DNA of 6,818 nucleotides, taken from NCBI GenBank assembly GCA_015067375.1, contig SVMQ01000122.1, positions 1-6,818 on the forward strand, read 5' to 3'. Shown here in pieces: positions 6,056 to 6,818 of this stretch. A model generated the notes under the pieces. That model saw only the letters and a program-made list of their open reading frames with translations, ran no database searches and was not told the DNA's origin. Positions within the stretch are counted from its first letter, which is position 1. Each line of letters begins with the position of its first letter. The stretch comes from Oscillospiraceae bacterium (GTDB lineage: Bacteria > Bacillota > Clostridia > Oscillospirales > Ruminococcaceae). The translations under genes were made by a program, and so were the position numbers.

Positions 6056-6742
6056 TTACTGTTCTATATAGCTTTCCTCATACACGGGAAGCTTGCCGTA
6101 TTTCTGCTCCATAATGCCGTACAGTCGTTTTACCTCGTCCTCTGACTGCTTTGCAAGGAGCTTTGCATATCTGGAATGTCGCATATCTTCGGGGCAGCAG
6201 CTTTCTATGGCTTTTCCGATAATTATCTTCTGGCGCTTTCCGAATACCATGTCGTACTCGCCATATACCGCAACAGGTATGACTGTTGCGCCTGTCGAAG
6301 CAGAGAGCAGCGATGCACCTGCTTTGAACTGCTCTATCTTTCCGCTGCGCGCTATGCCGCCCTCGGGGAATATTATCATTGAGCCGCCGTTTCTGATGTA
6401 TTGTTCCGCGGTGATATACCATTCCGCATCAGCGCCGCCGAGGTCTATCGGCATACATCTGCACCACTTTATCATAGTACCCACGCCTTTTTTGTCGTAC
6501 CAGTTTTTGCTTACCAGCACATAGGGCTTGTATCTTCCGAGAACAGCGCCCAAAAACGCGCCGTCAAAGTGATGCGTATGGTTAGCGACGAACACTGCAG
6601 GCATTTCTTTAAGCTGCTTTTTCAGCGCCTTGTCCTCCCAGATGATCTTAGGGCGGAACAACGTGTAGACCGTGCAGGTTATCAGCTTCTGGAACACCTT
6701 GCCCCATGCCGATTGTCTGAGTGTACTGTCTGCATCGCTCAT
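6056..6742 (-). CDS. PlsC-like lysophospholipid/glycerolipid acyltransferase (LPLAT family)
   Basis: This 228-residue protein has the PlsC/LPLAT motifs in order: NHTHHFD (54-60), the catalytic H-x4-D with His55 and Asp60; MPIDLGG (97-103) in the acceptor-binding region; FPEGGIAR (125-132), the FPEG motif that binds the acceptor phosphate; and VIPVAVYG (154-161). Such enzymes move an acyl group from acyl-ACP or acyl-CoA to a hydroxyl, classically 1-acylglycerol 3-phosphate. They act at the inner face of the membrane; only a short hydrophobic stretch (about 20-29) is visible. The frame stays open upstream to a TTG at 6808, but that codon is part of the -35 box. The ATG at 6740-6742 is preferred, with AAGGAG (6753-6758) ten bases upstream. 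As first gene of the operon it probably offloads the finished chain; the acceptor is unknown. Confidence 0.9.
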   Translation of the reverse strand: MSDADSTLRQSAWGKVFQKLITCTVYTLFRPKIIWEDKALKKQLKEMPAVFVANHTHHFDGAFLGAVLGRYKPYVLVSKNWYDKKGVGTMIKWCRCMPIDLGGADAEWYITAEQYIRNGGSMIIFPEGGIARSGKIEQFKAGASLLSASTGATVIPVAVYGEYDMVFGKRQKIIIGKAIESCCPEDMRHSRYAKLLAKQSEDEVKRLYGIMEQKYGKLPVYEESYIEQ

Positions 6743-6778
6743 CTGTGGCACGCTCCTTTCTGATATCATTCCATATTT

Positions 6779-6808
6779 ATTATATATCACAGTGTTGAAG
6801 TATGTCAA
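6779..6808 (-). promoter_or_regulatory. Promoter of the seven-gene acyl-chain operon
   Basis: On the minus strand a perfect -35 TTGACA (6808-6803) and a perfect -10 TATAAT (6784-6779) are separated by 18 bp. Transcription should start near 6772, leaving a leader of about 30 nt that carries the AAGGAG site (6758-6753) before the ATG at 6742. TTGA and TCAA form a short inverted repeat around the -35 (6795-6808), a possible but weak operator. The strength of the match suggests substantial basal expression unless repressed. Confidence 0.8.
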
Positions 6809-6818
6809 TGGACAACGA

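Noticed and set aside
5651..6145. A 164-residue plus-strand frame, and other plus-strand frames of 100-160 residues across the operon
   Set aside because: They lie antisense to well-supported genes with catalytic motifs, lack ribosome binding sites and resemble no family; they are by-products of the codon use of the real genes.
6743..6808. A longer N-terminus (22 more residues) for the acyltransferase starting at a TTG
   Set aside because: That TTG is the first half of the -35 box and the extension spans the -10 element, upstream of the expected transcription start. The ATG at 6742 follows an AAGGAG site.
1..6818. CRISPR arrays, tRNA or rRNA genes, insertion sequences
   Set aside because: No spaced repeats, cloverleaf-like sequence, rRNA segments, transposase motifs or terminal inverted repeats were seen; coding sequence fills nearly all the window.

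Overview
The window looks like a chromosomal stretch from an anaerobic Gram-positive bacterium of the class Clostridia, probably a Ruminococcus-like gut or rumen organism. This is an inference from the moderate base composition, the strong AGGAG/GGAGG ribosome binding sites, the near-consensus sigma-A type promoters, the U-tract terminators, and the style of the flavoprotein and GNAT proteins. No rRNA, tRNA, CRISPR array or mobile element is visible.

Most of the window (about 809 to 6808, all minus strand, so read right to left) is one compact seven-gene operon that appears complete. It opens with a promoter (TTGACA, 18 bp spacer, TATAAT) at 6779-6808. The gene order is: PlsC-like acyltransferase, acyl carrier protein, a 781-residue fusion of an active ketosynthase with a catalytically dead ketosynthase-like half, FabG-type ketoreductase, FabZ-type dehydratase, Sfp-type phosphopantetheinyl transferase, and an FMN flavoprotein with a cysteine cluster. 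A 12-bp hairpin with a U-tract closes it at 809-845. The last four genes are joined by 4-8 bp overlaps, and the others by gaps of 3 to 55 nt.

Together the genes encode almost a whole iterative acyl-chain assembly line. The PPTase arms the ACP, the ketosynthase/chain-length-factor pair condenses malonyl units, FabG and FabZ reduce and dehydrate each new unit, and the acyltransferase probably moves the finished chain onto a lipid or other alcohol. No classical enoyl reductase, malonyl transferase, thioesterase, starter-activating ligase or ammonia lyase is present. The simplest reading is a highly reducing type II polyketide or aryl-polyene-like pathway making a polyunsaturated acyl chain, using FabD from primary metabolism. 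A specialised fatty acid pathway, with the flavoprotein doing enoyl reduction, is the main alternative. The one-chain KS plus dead-KS protein is the most distinctive feature; PfaC of polyunsaturated fatty acid synthases is a precedent for that arrangement.

To the left, a separate GNAT acetyltransferase gene (221-694, minus) has its own promoter (749-777) and terminator (167-203). At the far left edge, an open frame on the plus strand (1-168) looks like the 3' end of a convergent gene sharing that terminator. Its identity is not recognisable.
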